DNA from: Sphingomonas sp. HITSZ_GF
Lineage (GTDB): Bacteria; Pseudomonadota; Alphaproteobacteria; Sphingomonadales; Sphingomonadaceae
Assembly: GCF_029543155.1 (NCBI RefSeq)
Contig: NZ_JARQXA010000007.1
Span: 62,001 to 126,000, forward strand
Direction: 5' to 3'
DNA: 64,000 bases
Positions 17,164-26,555 of this stretch are shown here, one piece after another. Within the stretch, counting starts at the first letter, position 1. Each line of letters starts with the position of its first letter. A program made the position numbers and the translations under genes. The notes beneath the pieces are model-generated. The model was not told the DNA's origin, made no database searches, and saw only the letters and a list, made by a program, of their open reading frames with translations.

Positions 17164-18981
17164 ATGCGCAAGCTCGAACGTTTCGACAATCTCGTGCAGA
17201 TGTTCTTTGCACGCGCCCGGGAGAAGGGGGACGCCCCCTTCCTGTGGCACAAGGCCAATGGCAAATGGCAGCCGACCAGCTGGGCCGAAGCGGCGCGCCA
17301 GGTGGCGAGCCTGTCCGCCGCGCTCACCGCGCTGGGGCTGAAGCGCGGCGACCGGGTGATGCTCGTCTCCGAGAACCGCCCCGAATTCTGCATCAGCGAC
17401 CTGGCGATCATGGCGGCCGGCTGCGTGACCGTGCCGACCTACACGACCAATACCGAACGCGATCACCAGCACATCATCGAGAATTCGGGCGCCTGCGCGG
17501 TGATCGTCTCGAACACCAAGCTGGCCAAGACGCTGCTTCCCGCGGCCATCCGCGCCTCCTCGGCCCGGATGATCATCGGCATCGAGGAACTGCGCGTCGG
17601 CCAGCAGGGCAGCCTGGAATTCCATGACTGGCGGGCGCTGATCGCCAAGCACGACACCGATCCGCGCGGCGTCTCCGCCACCTGGCGGCGCGACGACCTG
17701 GCCTGCATCATCTACACCAGCGGCACCGGAGGGTCTCCGCGCGGCGTGATGCAGCATCACGGCGCGATCCTGTGCAACGTTGAAGGCTGCGTCTCGCTGA
17801 TCGCCGAGGATTTCGGCTGGGACGACGAGATCTTCCTGTCGTTCCTGCCGCTCAGCCATGCCTATGAGCATACCGGCGGCCAGCATTTCCCGATCGGGCT
17901 CGGCGCGCAGGTCTATTATTCCGAAGGGCTGGAGAAGCTCGCCTCGAACATCGAGGAAGTGAAGCCGACGATCATGGTCGTCGTCCCGCGCCTGTTCGAG
18001 GTGCTGCGCACCCGCATCGTCAAGCAGGTGGAGAAGCAGGGCAAGTTCGCCAACTTCCTGCTCGATCGCGCGGTGGCGATCGGCGGGCGCAAGGCGGCCG
18101 GCGGATCGGGCATTGCCGACCTGCCGATGAACCTGTTCCTCGGCGCAACGCTGCGCCCCAAGCTGGCCAAGCGCTTCGGCGGGCGGATCAAGGCGATGGT
18201 CTCGGGCGGCGCGCCGCTCAATCCGGAAGTGGGCATCTTCTTCCAGAGCCTCGGCCTCACCTTCCTCCAAGGCTATGGCCAGACCGAGGCGGCACCGGTG
18301 ATCTCGTGCAACCGCCCCAAGGCAGGGCTCAAGATGGACACGGTCGGCCCGCCGCTGGAGGGCGTCGAGGTCCGCATCGCCGAGGATGGAGAAATCCTGG
18401 TGCGCGGCGAACTCGTCATGCACGGCTATTGGCGCAACGAGGAGGAGACCAAGCGCGTCCTCAAGGACGGCTGGCTCTACACCGGCGACATCGGCCATAT
18501 CGACGAGAAGGGCCGGATCAAGATCACCGATCGCAAGAAGGACATCATTGTCAACGACAAGGGCGACAATGTCGCGCCGCAGAAGGTCGAGGGCATGCTC
18601 ACGCTCCAGCCCGAGATCGTCCAGGCGATGATCGCCGGCGACAGGAAGCCCTATATGTCCGCGGTGATCGTTCCCGATCCCGAATGGACCGCCGAATGGT
18701 GCGCCAAGACCGCCACCAAGTGCGACTTCAAGGAACTGGCGCACGATCCCGATTACAAGGCGGCGCTCGGCCATGCCGTTGAGCGCGTGAACAAGGACCT
18801 TTCGGTGATCGAGCGGGTGCGCAAGTTCCTGGTCGCCGACGGGCCCTTCACCATCGAGAACGAACAGCTCACCCCCAGCCTCAAGATCCGCCGGCACATA
18901 TTGAAGGCAGTCTATGGCGAGCGGCTGGACGGGCTCTACCGGACCAACACGCCGCCCATGGAGGATCCGAAGAAGGATTGA
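17164..18981 (+). CDS. AMP-dependent long-chain acyl-CoA synthetase
   Basis: A 605-residue ANL-superfamily ligase that activates fatty acids as acyl-AMP and then acyl-CoA. The P-loop IIYTSGTGGSPRGVM, the YGQTEAAP motif and the hinge region TGDIGHIDEKGRIKITDRKK are visible, as is the C-terminal NDKGDNVAPQKVE segment. The overall form is that of the eukaryote-like FAA branch found in alphaproteobacteria. An AGGAG precedes the ATG. It follows ggt by 39 nt but a functional link is not evident. Confidence 0.93.
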   Translation: MRKLERFDNLVQMFFARAREKGDAPFLWHKANGKWQPTSWAEAARQVASLSAALTALGLKRGDRVMLVSENRPEFCISDLAIMAAGCVTVPTYTTNTERDHQHIIENSGACAVIVSNTKLAKTLLPAAIRASSARMIIGIEELRVGQQGSLEFHDWRALIAKHDTDPRGVSATWRRDDLACIIYTSGTGGSPRGVMQHHGAILCNVEGCVSLIAEDFGWDDEIFLSFLPLSHAYEHTGGQHFPIGLGAQVYYSEGLEKLASNIEEVKPTIMVVVPRLFEVLRTRIVKQVEKQGKFANFLLDRAVAIGGRKAAGGSGIADLPMNLFLGATLRPKLAKRFGGRIKAMVSGGAPLNPEVGIFFQSLGLTFLQGYGQTEAAPVISCNRPKAGLKMDTVGPPLEGVEVRIAEDGEILVRGELVMHGYWRNEEETKRVLKDGWLYTGDIGHIDEKGRIKITDRKKDIIVNDKGDNVAPQKVEGMLTLQPEIVQAMIAGDRKPYMSAVIVPDPEWTAEWCAKTATKCDFKELAHDPDYKAALGHAVERVNKDLSVIERVRKFLVADGPFTIENEQLTPSLKIRRHILKAVYGERLDGLYRTNTPPMEDPKKD

Positions 18982-19043
18982 ACGCCCGGTGTCGTCCAGC
19001 GCCCGGGCGCGATCCCGGCCTTCGCCGGGACGACGGAAAAGAG

Positions 19044-19071
19044 AAAGGCCGGGGGATCACCCCGGCCTTTT
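19044..19071. terminator. Bidirectional rho-independent terminator
   Basis: AAAGGCCGGGG and CCCCGGCCTTTT flank a short GATCA loop. The hairpin has T-runs on both strands and sits between the convergent acyl-CoA ligase and M16 peptidase genes, so it can end both transcripts. Confidence 0.85.
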
Positions 19072-19076
19072 CACTT

Positions 19077-21965
19077 TCACTTCTTCTCCGGCACCACCTG
19101 GAGCGCCCAGTCCTTGTCGGGGCGCAGATACTTCATCGCCAGACCCTGCAGGTCCTGCGGAGTCACCCGCGAATAGTCCGCCGCCAGCGTCTCGACGCTG
19201 TCGATGCGGGCCTGATCATAGGTGCCGCCTTCCACCAGCCGCATCCAGAACATGTTGCCCGACGACATGCGCAGGATCTGCTGCTTGAGCGGCGTCAGCG
19301 CGCGGTTGAGCTCGTCCGCCTCGACCGGCTTGGCGACCAGGTCGGCGGCGATACCGCGCACCAGCGTGAAGAAGAAGTCGACCTTGTCGGGCGGCACCAT
19401 GCCGAGCGCGAGGATCTTGCCCCCGGCCGGCAGGCCCACCGGCCACTGGCTCGCCACCTGGGGTGAATAGCTCGCGCCCGCCTGGCTGCGCAGCTGGTCG
19501 AGCAGCCGGTCGCGGAACACCGCCGCCAGCACCTCGAGCTTGCGGCTCTCCGCGATCCCGCCATTGGCGGTGCCGCCGCCGGTCGGCCAGGCAACCACCG
19601 CCGCGGCCTGGTTGGGCTGGCCCTTGTGGGTGAGCGTCACCGGCTTGTCGACATGTGCGGGGAAGGCGACCGGCGCGAGCGGCGCCTTGCTCGCCACGCG
19701 CGGCTTGAGCGCGCCGAAGGTGGCGGCCACGGCCTTCACGGTCGCCTCGGCATCCATGTCGCCGAACACTTCGACTTCGATCGGCCCGCTCGCCAGCAGC
19801 GGCTCCCAGAACTTGCGGAAGCTGGCCGGCGTGGTCGCCTGGATCGTCGCCTGGCTCGGGATGCCCCAGCGCGGATCGCCATTGTGGAGCAGCCGCTCGA
19901 GATCGCGGTTGAGCACCGCGTCGGGCGAGGCCGAGAGCCCGGCATAGCCCGAAAGCGTCGCCACCTTGGCGCGCGTCACCGGATTGGGATCCCAGCCCGG
20001 CGCGGCGAGCTTGGTGGCGAGCAGCTTGAGCTGGTCGGCCAGATCGTCCTTGGTGGTCTGCGCCTTCAGCGTGAAGGCATCGTCGTCCACGTCGAAATCG
20101 GCGCCGATCTGGCGGCGGCCGGTGAGCGCGTCGAGCTCCTCCTGGCCATATTTGCCGACGCCGCTCGCCACCAGCGCGCCTTCGCCGGCCCAGGCCGGGG
20201 TGAGCGCCTTGTTCGACATGCCGGCCAGGCCGTTGCCGAAGCGGACATTGACATAGACCTTGCCGGTTTCCGACGGGTCCTGGCGCATCAGCAGCGTGAC
20301 ACCATTGGCGAACACCAGCTTCTCGATGCCGGTGCCGGGCAGGATGCCCTCGCGCGTCGCCACCTTGCCGGGCAGGCCGAGCTTGGGCAGCGCATCGAAG
20401 CTGACATTGCCGACCAGCCGGCGCTTGGCATTCGCCGCGACATTGGCTTCCAGCGCCGAGGCGACCTTGGTGGTGATCGCCGGATCGGGGGTGTGGAGAT
20501 TGACCATCGCGCGGGTGGCGGTGCCTTCGAACACCTTCTTCGACGATGCCAGCACCGTCGCCGGCGTGAACATCTTGCCGTCCACCGCGCCCTTGAAGAT
20601 CGCATAGGAGAATTCGGGCGTCGTAACCGTCTCGTTGATGTCGACCGCCTCGGCCAGGTCGTCGGCGAGCTTGGCGCCCGCTTCCACCGGCGCGGTGTTG
20701 ATCCGCTGCTTCATCGCGGACTCGATCTCGGCGACTTCGCGGTCGATCTCGGCCTGGGTCGGCGGCGTCGCCTGCGCATCGGCGATGACGGCGCGCACGT
20801 CGCGCAGCGCGGCTTCCCAATCGTCGCCGACCGGCAGCACCTGCACCGTGGTGATGTTGGCCGAGCGCGCGATGTCGCTCAGGTCCGCGCCGGCGGCAAT
20901 GAAGGTGCCGCCCGAGCGTGCGCGCGTTTCCAGCCGGCGGTTGATGATGCGGATCGCGACCAGGTCGATCATCCGCTTTTGGTTGAAGATCACCGTGTCG
21001 CCATCGACCGTCCAGGGACGGACGATCGCCATCGTCGTCAGCACCGGCAGCGCAGGCTCGACGATGCTGGCGGCGACCGGCTTGCCTTCCACCGGCTTGC
21101 CGAAATCGGGGCTCGGCACGGCGGCGCCGGTGCCCTTCCAGTCGGAGAAATGCTTGACGATCATCTGCTCGAGCAGCGCCGGATCGACATCGCCGATCGC
21201 GATGATCGTGGCGCGCTCCGGGCGATACCAGCGATCGTGGAACGCCTGCACAGTCGCCGGGGTGGCGGCAGTGAGCGTCTCGACCGTGCCGATCGGCTCG
21301 CGCTGGGCGACGAGCTGGCCGGCGAACATCAGGTCGAGCATCGCGTCCTGCAGCCGCACCTGCGGCCCCGGCTGCTCGCGCTGCTCGGCGAGCACCACCG
21401 GCCGCTCGGAATCGAGGATCTTCTGGGTGATCTCGGGGCCGGACATCATGCCGGCGAGGATCTTGAAGCTCTCGTCCAGCCCGGCGGGCGTCGCCATCGG
21501 CAGGTCGAGCTTGTAGGTGGTCGAGGTGAAGGTGGTCGCGGCGTTCGAGTCGGAGCCGAAGGTCACGCCCAGCCGCTGCCAGATCCGCTTCGATTCGCCG
21601 TCGGGCACGTGCACCGATCCGCGGAACGAGAGATGCTCGAGAAGGTGGGCGAAGCCGCGCTCGCTGTCGGTCTCCATCAGCGAGCCGACATCCATGCGGA
21701 CCCGCACCGACACCTGGCCCGGCGGCACGCCGTTCTTGCGCACCGCATAGCGCACGCCATTGGAAAGCCGCCCGAACTTCCACGCATCGTCGTGGACGAG
21801 GTCGCTCTTCTCGTAGAGCCAGGGGTCCTTGGCGGTCTGCACCGGCCGCCCCACCGTCGTCGTATCGGAGACGTTCGGCGGGTTGGTGTTCTGCTGGGCC
21901 TGCGCCGTCGGCACGAGCAGGGAGAGGGCAACAAGGGCGAGCGGAGCGCGCAGGAAGAAGTGCAT
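19077..21965 (-). CDS. M16-family zinc metallopeptidase (insulinase/pitrilysin type), exported
   Basis: A 962-residue two-half M16 protein with a signal peptide (about 1-23, ending AQA). The inverted zinc motif HLLEH is at 107-111 in RGFAHLLEHLSFRGS, followed by the rest of the active N-terminal half. The second M16 domain in the C-terminal half lacks this motif, as is usual. It probably degrades peptides in the periplasm. The frame extends upstream to 23213 but the signal peptide fixes the ATG at 21965. Confidence 0.93.
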   Translation of the reverse strand: MHFFLRAPLALVALSLLVPTAQAQQNTNPPNVSDTTTVGRPVQTAKDPWLYEKSDLVHDDAWKFGRLSNGVRYAVRKNGVPPGQVSVRVRMDVGSLMETDSERGFAHLLEHLSFRGSVHVPDGESKRIWQRLGVTFGSDSNAATTFTSTTYKLDLPMATPAGLDESFKILAGMMSGPEITQKILDSERPVVLAEQREQPGPQVRLQDAMLDLMFAGQLVAQREPIGTVETLTAATPATVQAFHDRWYRPERATIIAIGDVDPALLEQMIVKHFSDWKGTGAAVPSPDFGKPVEGKPVAASIVEPALPVLTTMAIVRPWTVDGDTVIFNQKRMIDLVAIRIINRRLETRARSGGTFIAAGADLSDIARSANITTVQVLPVGDDWEAALRDVRAVIADAQATPPTQAEIDREVAEIESAMKQRINTAPVEAGAKLADDLAEAVDINETVTTPEFSYAIFKGAVDGKMFTPATVLASSKKVFEGTATRAMVNLHTPDPAITTKVASALEANVAANAKRRLVGNVSFDALPKLGLPGKVATREGILPGTGIEKLVFANGVTLLMRQDPSETGKVYVNVRFGNGLAGMSNKALTPAWAGEGALVASGVGKYGQEELDALTGRRQIGADFDVDDDAFTLKAQTTKDDLADQLKLLATKLAAPGWDPNPVTRAKVATLSGYAGLSASPDAVLNRDLERLLHNGDPRWGIPSQATIQATTPASFRKFWEPLLASGPIEVEVFGDMDAEATVKAVAATFGALKPRVASKAPLAPVAFPAHVDKPVTLTHKGQPNQAAAVVAWPTGGGTANGGIAESRKLEVLAAVFRDRLLDQLRSQAGASYSPQVASQWPVGLPAGGKILALGMVPPDKVDFFFTLVRGIAADLVAKPVEADELNRALTPLKQQILRMSSGNMFWMRLVEGGTYDQARIDSVETLAADYSRVTPQDLQGLAMKYLRPDKDWALQVVPEKK

Positions 21966-22238
21966 AGGTCGTCCATCTAGGGGCGAAGCCCTCCGCATGC
22001 CAGCGCGAACCTTTCGCCCGGATGTACGAAGTCCAGACATGAAGCGGCCCTTGTGCGCCGCAGCAGGGCCATGTTTTCGACCCATCCCCCGGCTAGAAAA
22101 AGGAGGTGCGGGCAGAGACTCGCCGTCGAACAGGTGGTGCAACAAGCAAGGTCTGGTGCAGTGAAGGTCGAGCCGAGCGCTGGGGGCAGCGCAATGTGGC
22201 GGGACTCTGGCGAAGTCGAACCCACGCAAGCCCGGGAA

Positions 22239-23021
22239 ATGATTCCCGATTTGACGGTGATGTCGGGCGCGACCCTGCCCGATGCGCCGCTTCGTGCCGA
22301 GCGCGACCGCCCCTTCCTGATCAAGCATGGCAAGCACCTGCGCGGGCTCTTCGACCGGTTCATCGCGCGCTTCTCGCTGGTCTCGACCGATCCGGTGCTC
22401 GACGTGCGCGACTTCGCCTGGACCCAGGCGCTCCGTGCCAACTGGCAGGCGATCCGGGCCGAGGCGATCGCCGCCGCGTTCGACCAGCATCCCGCCCCTT
22501 CGCTGTCGATGGTCTCGCCCGATCACCGCGCGATCGCGCCGATGCACAAGTGGCGCAGCTTCTTCCTCTATGGCTATGGCTATTTCGTCCGCGAGAATCT
22601 TGATCGCTGCCCGGTGACCACCCGGCTGGTCGAGGCGATCCCCGGGCTCAACAGCGCCTTTTTCTCGATCCTCGCGCCGGGCACGCACATCCCGGCGCAT
22701 CGCGGCGTCACCAAGGGGCTGATCACCTGCCATCTCGGCCTGATCGTGCCGCGCGACGGCGATGCCCGCATGCGGATCGACGACCGCATCGTCCGCTGGG
22801 CGGAGGGCGAGACTTTGGTGTTCGACGACACCTATGACCATGAAGTGTGGAACGACACGAGCGGCACCCGGGTGGTGCTGCTCATCCAGTTCCGCCGGCC
22901 GCTGCGCCAGCCTGGCCGCTGGTTCGTCGACAGGTTCCTCGCCTGGATCCGCGGGTCGGCCTTCGTCCAGGATGCGCGCACCAATGTGCTGCGCTGGAAC
23001 AAGGCGCTCGCCACCGATTGA
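22239..23021 (+). CDS. Aspartyl/asparaginyl beta-hydroxylase-family protein
   Basis: About 260 residues of a cupin-type Fe(II)/2-oxoglutarate oxygenase related to AspH and LpxO. Candidate metal ligands are the histidine in GTHIPAHRGVTKG and the histidine in DDTYDHEVWNDTSG; the arginine after the first is also conserved. Such enzymes hydroxylate lipid A fatty acids or protein side chains; the substrate here is unknown. The start is uncertain: ATGs at 22194, 22239 and 22260 are all in frame and none has a strong ribosome site. Confidence 0.85.
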   Translation: MIPDLTVMSGATLPDAPLRAERDRPFLIKHGKHLRGLFDRFIARFSLVSTDPVLDVRDFAWTQALRANWQAIRAEAIAAAFDQHPAPSLSMVSPDHRAIAPMHKWRSFFLYGYGYFVRENLDRCPVTTRLVEAIPGLNSAFFSILAPGTHIPAHRGVTKGLITCHLGLIVPRDGDARMRIDDRIVRWAEGETLVFDDTYDHEVWNDTSGTRVVLLIQFRRPLRQPGRWFVDRFLAWIRGSAFVQDARTNVLRWNKALATD

Positions 23022-23071
23022 TTTGCCGCCCGGCCGGGCCCACATGCGACTTGGCAAAAGGAGCTGCCGAC

Positions 23072-23338
23072 ATGGCTGGTGAACGCGCAAGGGCCTGGGC
23101 CGAATTCCGCCGGATGATCCTGTGGATCGCGCTGGCCGGCGTGCTGATGGTCGCGGGCTCGCTCTGGTATCTCTCGCTCTACGACGCGCTTTACCCTTCG
23201 GCGATCGCGGCAACGGTGGGCGGCGTATTCCTCTCCACCCTGCTCGGCTGCGGCCTGTTCGCCGCCGCCTTCTTCAGCGACAAGAGCGGCCATGACCGCA
23301 GCGTGAGCGATGCCACCACGCATGAGGAAGAGCGATAG
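23072..23338 (+). CDS. Small inner-membrane protein with two TM helices
   Basis: An 88-residue protein with two hydrophobic helices (about residues 15-35 and 43-67) and a charged, His-rich C-terminal tail. AGGAG lies 9 bases before the ATG, so it is a genuine gene. It follows the beta-hydroxylase-like gene by 50 nt and may be in its operon. Function unknown. Confidence 0.75.
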   Translation: MAGERARAWAEFRRMILWIALAGVLMVAGSLWYLSLYDALYPSAIAATVGGVFLSTLLGCGLFAAAFFSDKSGHDRSVSDATTHEEER

Positions 23339-23398
23339 ACTCGAAACTATCGGAATAGTCATAACTCCGCGCCGTGCCGGGTTGCACACCTCCAGCTT

Positions 23399-23486
23399 CG
23401 TCATGCTGAACTTGTTTCAGCATCCAACGCGCCACCAACGCTGTCGCCCGTTGCGCGTTGGACCCTGAAACAAGTTCAGGGTGACG
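23399..23486. repeat. REP-doublet-like repeat, family A copy 2
   Basis: CGTCATGCTGAACTTGTTTC opens the unit and GAAACAAGTTCAGGGTGACG closes it, with a 20-40 nt centre. It is 88 nt long, the same as copy 3 at 35689-35776, and inverted relative to copy 1 in the SUF operon. Confidence 0.85.
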
Positions 23487-23584
23487 CTGGAAATTTGGTA
23501 ACGAAGGTCGTCCTACCCGACAGGAAACCTTTCGTTTCCCCCTCGCCGCTTGATCCCGCCCGCCGAAGCGCCCAAATGGCGGCC

Positions 23585-24157
23585 ATGCTGATCGAGACCG
23601 AAGCCACGCCGAACCCGGCAACGCTCAAGTTCCTTCCCGGGCGCACCGTGATGGACGCGGGCACCCGCGACTTCGCTTCGCCGGAGGAGGCCGAGGCCTC
23701 GCCGCTGGCGACGGCGCTGTTCACGCTCGGCGACGTCACCGGCGTGTTTTTCGGCCGCGACTTCATCTCCGTCACGATCGCGCCCGGCGCCGAATGGCGC
23801 GACGTGAAGCCCGACGTGCTCGGCATCCTGCTCGATCATTTCTCGGCGAACATGCCGCTGTTCCTCGTCGCATCGGCGGGTTTCAGCGTCCCCGCCGAGG
23901 ATCAGGACTTCGGCGACAGTCCCGAAGACGCGGAGATCGTCGCGCAGATCAAGGAACTGATCGAGACGCGCGTGCGCCCCGCCGTCGCCAATGACGGCGG
24001 CGACATCGTCTATCGCGGCTTCGATGCCGGCAAGGTCTATCTCCAGATGCAGGGCGCCTGCTCGGGCTGCCCCAGCTCGACCGCGACGCTCAAGAACGGC
24101 ATCGAGCAGCTGCTCAAATATTACGTTCCCGAAGTCACCGAAGTCCGGGCCGTCTGA
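23585..24157 (+). CDS. NifU-family Fe-S carrier (NfuA-like)
   Basis: A 190-residue protein with an Nfu N-terminal domain (1-90) and a NifU C-terminal domain (about 115-185) whose C159 and C162 (GACSGCPSS) hold a 4Fe-4S cluster in a dimer. It delivers clusters to targets such as lipoyl synthase and MiaB. Start at ATG 23585 matches the usual MLIETEATPNPATLKF opening of alphaproteobacterial members. It lies far from the SUF operon but is part of the same assembly route. Confidence 0.94.
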   Translation: MLIETEATPNPATLKFLPGRTVMDAGTRDFASPEEAEASPLATALFTLGDVTGVFFGRDFISVTIAPGAEWRDVKPDVLGILLDHFSANMPLFLVASAGFSVPAEDQDFGDSPEDAEIVAQIKELIETRVRPAVANDGGDIVYRGFDAGKVYLQMQGACSGCPSSTATLKNGIEQLLKYYVPEVTEVRAV

Positions 24158-24187
24158 GCCCAATCGCCTACGAAAGGACTATTTCCC

Positions 24188-24781
24188 ATGGCCACACCGC
24201 TCGATGACGCGGCGCTGGATCGGATCTTCCGTACCGCGCGCTCCTACAATGGCTATACCGACGCGCCGGTGACCGCGGCGGACATCCGCGCCATCTACGA
24301 CCTGCTCAAGATGGGGCCCACCTCGGCCAACAACCAGGCCGCCCGCTTCGTCTGGCTGACCACGCCGGAAGCCAAGGAGAAGCTCGCCCAGCTGGCCAGC
24401 AGCACCAATGCCGACAAGATCCGCAAGGCGCCCGCCACGGTGATCATCGGCATGGACCTCGCCTTCAACGAGCAGCTGCCCTGGCTCTTCCCGCACGCGC
24501 CGACCGCCAAGGACTGGTTCCCGACCGAAGAGATCCGCTACACCCACGCCTTCCGCAACTCGTCGCTCCAGGGCGCGTACCTGCTGCTCGCCGCCCGCGC
24601 GCTCGGCTTCGATACCGGCCCGATGTCGGGTTTCGACAACGCCAAGGTTGACGAAGCCTTTTTTGCGGACCAGCCCAATGTGAAGTCCAACTTCATCGCA
24701 ACGCTGGGACATGGCGACCCCTCCACCATCTTCGACCGGCTCCCCCGCCCCGAATTCGAGCAGTTCAATCGCGTCCTCTGA
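24188..24781 (+). CDS. RutE/malonic-semialdehyde-reductase-type nitroreductase
   Basis: A 197-residue flavin reductase. The MGPTSANNQAARF segment and the ALGFDTGPMSGFDNAKVDEAFF stretch (read in two parts) match RutE and HadB-like proteins, which reduce 3-oxopropanoate (malonic semialdehyde) in uracil catabolism. No rut genes are nearby, so the real substrate is open. The tsaB frame begins inside its 3' end. The ATG has GAAAGGA upstream. Confidence 0.88.
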   Translation: MATPLDDAALDRIFRTARSYNGYTDAPVTAADIRAIYDLLKMGPTSANNQAARFVWLTTPEAKEKLAQLASSTNADKIRKAPATVIIGMDLAFNEQLPWLFPHAPTAKDWFPTEEIRYTHAFRNSSLQGAYLLLAARALGFDTGPMSGFDNAKVDEAFFADQPNVKSNFIATLGHGDPSTIFDRLPRPEFEQFNRVL

Positions 24782-25421
24782 CCCCTCCGGCCTGACCCTC
24801 GTCATCGAGACCGCGACCGCCGCCTGTTCGGTCGCGCTGCTCGACGGAACGACCGTGCTGGCCGCGGCCCATGATGTGGTGGGCCGCGGCCATGCCGAGC
24901 GGCTCGTCCCGATGATCGCGTCGCTGCCCGGCGAAGGGCGCGCCGCGCGCATCCTCGTCGATGTCGGCCCGGGCAGCTTCACCGGCGTGCGCGTCGGGCT
25001 TGCCGCCGCGCTCGGCCTGTCGATCGGCTGGGGCGCCACCGTCCAAGGCTATTCCTCGCTCGCGCTGCTCGCCGCATCGGGCTTTGCCGTCGATCCGGGT
25101 AGCCCCCAGCTTGCCGTGGTGCTCGAAGGCGGGCACGGTGAGGTGTTCATGCAGGCGTTCCAATCCCAGCCCTTCGCGGAAGACGGGCCGTTCCGCTCGC
25201 TCGCACCCGCCGCCGCGCTCGATGCGCTGGCCGGCCGGCCGGCGCTGGGCAGCGGCGTGCGCCACCTCGCCGCGCTGGCCGAAGGGCTCGACCTGCGCGA
25301 GGCGTTGCCCGCCGCCGCCGATGCCCGGCTGCTGCCGGCCGGCTTCACCGCCCTGCCCGCGCGCCCGATCTATGGCCGCGCGCCCGATGCCAAGACGCTC
25401 GCCGAGCGAGGGCTGGCATGA
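24711..25421 (+). CDS. tsaB: tRNA threonylcarbamoyladenosine synthesis protein TsaB
   Basis: An ASKHA-fold partner of TsaD in the t6A37 tRNA modification complex. Hallmarks are LVIETATAACSVALLDG near the start, VVGRGHAERLVPMI and GPGSFTGVRVGLA. The frame has only one standard start, ATG 24711, which overlaps the previous gene by 71 nt and gives a 27-residue Ser/Pro-rich leader with no counterpart in the family. A CTG at 24792 would give the normal N-terminus. The stop overlaps the rimI start as ATGA. Confidence 0.92.
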   Translation: MATPPPSSTGSPAPNSSSSIASSDPSGLTLVIETATAACSVALLDGTTVLAAAHDVVGRGHAERLVPMIASLPGEGRAARILVDVGPGSFTGVRVGLAAALGLSIGWGATVQGYSSLALLAASGFAVDPGSPQLAVVLEGGHGEVFMQAFQSQPFAEDGPFRSLAPAAALDALAGRPALGSGVRHLAALAEGLDLREALPAAADARLLPAGFTALPARPIYGRAPDAKTLAERGLA

Positions 25422-25894
25422 GCAGCACGCTGAACATGGTCGAGCTGCGCGAAGGCGGTTCGCAGGACCTGACCAGCGTCAACACGATCATGCAGGAAGC
25501 CTTCGACCCGCGTTATGGCGAGGCCTGGACCAGTGCCCAGTGCCTGGGGATGCTGTCGCTGCCCGGGGTGTGGCTGGTGATGGCCAGTATCGACGGGCGC
25601 GACGCCGGCTTCGCGCTGTCGCGCATCATCGCCGGCGAGGCGGAGCTGCTGCTGCTCGCCACCCACCCCGTCGCCCGGCGGCGCGGCGTTGCCGGCGCGC
25701 TGCTCCGCGCGGTGATCGACGAAGCCCGCGGCAACAAGGCCGATCGCGTACATCTCGAGGTACGCTCAGGAAACGATGCTGTCAGGCTCTATCGTCGCGA
25801 AGGCTTCGAAAAGGTCGGCGAGCGGCGCGAATATTATCGGGGCCGAAACGGGCATTTGTTCGATGCCCATACCTATGCGCGGGATCTCGACTGA
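25418..25894 (+). CDS. rimI: Ribosomal-protein-alanine N-acetyltransferase RimI-like (GNAT)
   Basis: A 158-residue GNAT acetyltransferase with the acetyl-CoA site VARRRGVAGALLRAVI and a C-terminal EVRSGNDAVRLYRREGF motif characteristic of RimI. It is coupled to tsaB by a 4-nt ATGA overlap (25418-25421), the common tsaB-rimI arrangement. In E. coli RimI acetylates S18; broader targets are possible. Confidence 0.9.
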   Translation: MSSTLNMVELREGGSQDLTSVNTIMQEAFDPRYGEAWTSAQCLGMLSLPGVWLVMASIDGRDAGFALSRIIAGEAELLLLATHPVARRRGVAGALLRAVIDEARGNKADRVHLEVRSGNDAVRLYRREGFEKVGERREYYRGRNGHLFDAHTYARDLD

Positions 25895-26003
25895 GACTTG
25901 CAGCTATTCGCAAGATTGACCTTGCGTTTGATCCGAAATGGTCCGATAGGTTCTTTGAAGAGGGCGATTTATAGTCACCAATAATCGGGTCGAAAGGAAA
26001 AAA

Positions 26004-26417
26004 ATGGAAACGCGCACTGAAATTGATGAAACGCTTGTTACATTGACAGCGGATATTGTTGCTGCACATGTCAGCAACAATAGCGTGTCGGTTTCCGACC
26101 TTCCGACTCTCATCCAGAATGTGCACGGCGCCCTTTCGGGTCTTGGCCGCGCCGTCGCCGAACCTGAAGTCAAGCAGGAGCCGGCGGTTTCCATTCGTGC
26201 CTCGGTGAAGCCCGACTACATCGTGTGCCTGGAAGACGGCAAGAAGCTCAAGATGCTGAAGCGCCACCTGATGACGCACTATCAGATGACCCCCGAGCAG
26301 TATCGCGCCAAGTGGAACCTGCCGGCCGACTATCCGATGGTCGCCCCCAATTATGCCGAGCAGCGCCGCAGCCTGGCGAAGAAGATCGGCCTGGGCACCA
26401 AGCGCCGCAAGCGCTGA
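26004..26417 (+). CDS. MucR/Ros-family zinc-finger transcriptional regulator
   Basis: A 137-residue regulator specific to alphaproteobacteria, with an N-terminal oligomerisation region and a C-terminal zinc-finger domain (about 70-120). Predicted ligands are C75, D78, H88 and H92, the variant in which Asp replaces the second Cys, seen in MucR-type proteins. Family members act as H-NS-like silencers of exopolysaccharide, motility and cell-cycle genes and bind AT-rich DNA. AAAGGA precedes the ATG, and the upstream 100 nt are AT-richer than usual, which would suit autoregulation. Confidence 0.93.
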   Translation: METRTEIDETLVTLTADIVAAHVSNNSVSVSDLPTLIQNVHGALSGLGRAVAEPEVKQEPAVSIRASVKPDYIVCLEDGKKLKMLKRHLMTHYQMTPEQYRAKWNLPADYPMVAPNYAEQRRSLAKKIGLGTKRRKR

Positions 26418-26436
26418 GCCACAGCCATCTAAACCG

Positions 26437-26473
26437 AAAGGCCGGCCCGGAGCGATCCGGGCCGGCCTTTTCG
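26437..26473 (+). terminator. Rho-independent terminator after mucR-type gene
   Basis: GGCCGGCCCGG and CCGGGCCGGCC form an 11-bp stem with a 6-nt loop, followed by a T-run. It lies 20 nt past the mucR stop and isolates it from fur. Confidence 0.88.
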
Positions 26474-26555
26474 TTTCGCGCCCTTTCGTTTCGCAAACGC
26501 GCCTTTTCGCCGCCAAAGCCTTCCAACTTGGCCGCGTTGACGTTACATCCGGGGC

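Noticed and set aside
19626..21980. 784-codon plus-strand ORF
   Set aside because: It is antisense to the M16 peptidase and composed of shadow-type Arg/His/Gly-rich sequence.
22200..22260. Possible tRNA, from a T-arm-like GTCGAACCC stretch
   Set aside because: No cloverleaf, acceptor stem or anticodon arm could be formed around it.
24338..24660. Nitroreductase gene as part of a rut pyrimidine-degradation operon
   Set aside because: No rutA-D, F or G homologue is nearby; only the RutE-like family resemblance is supported.
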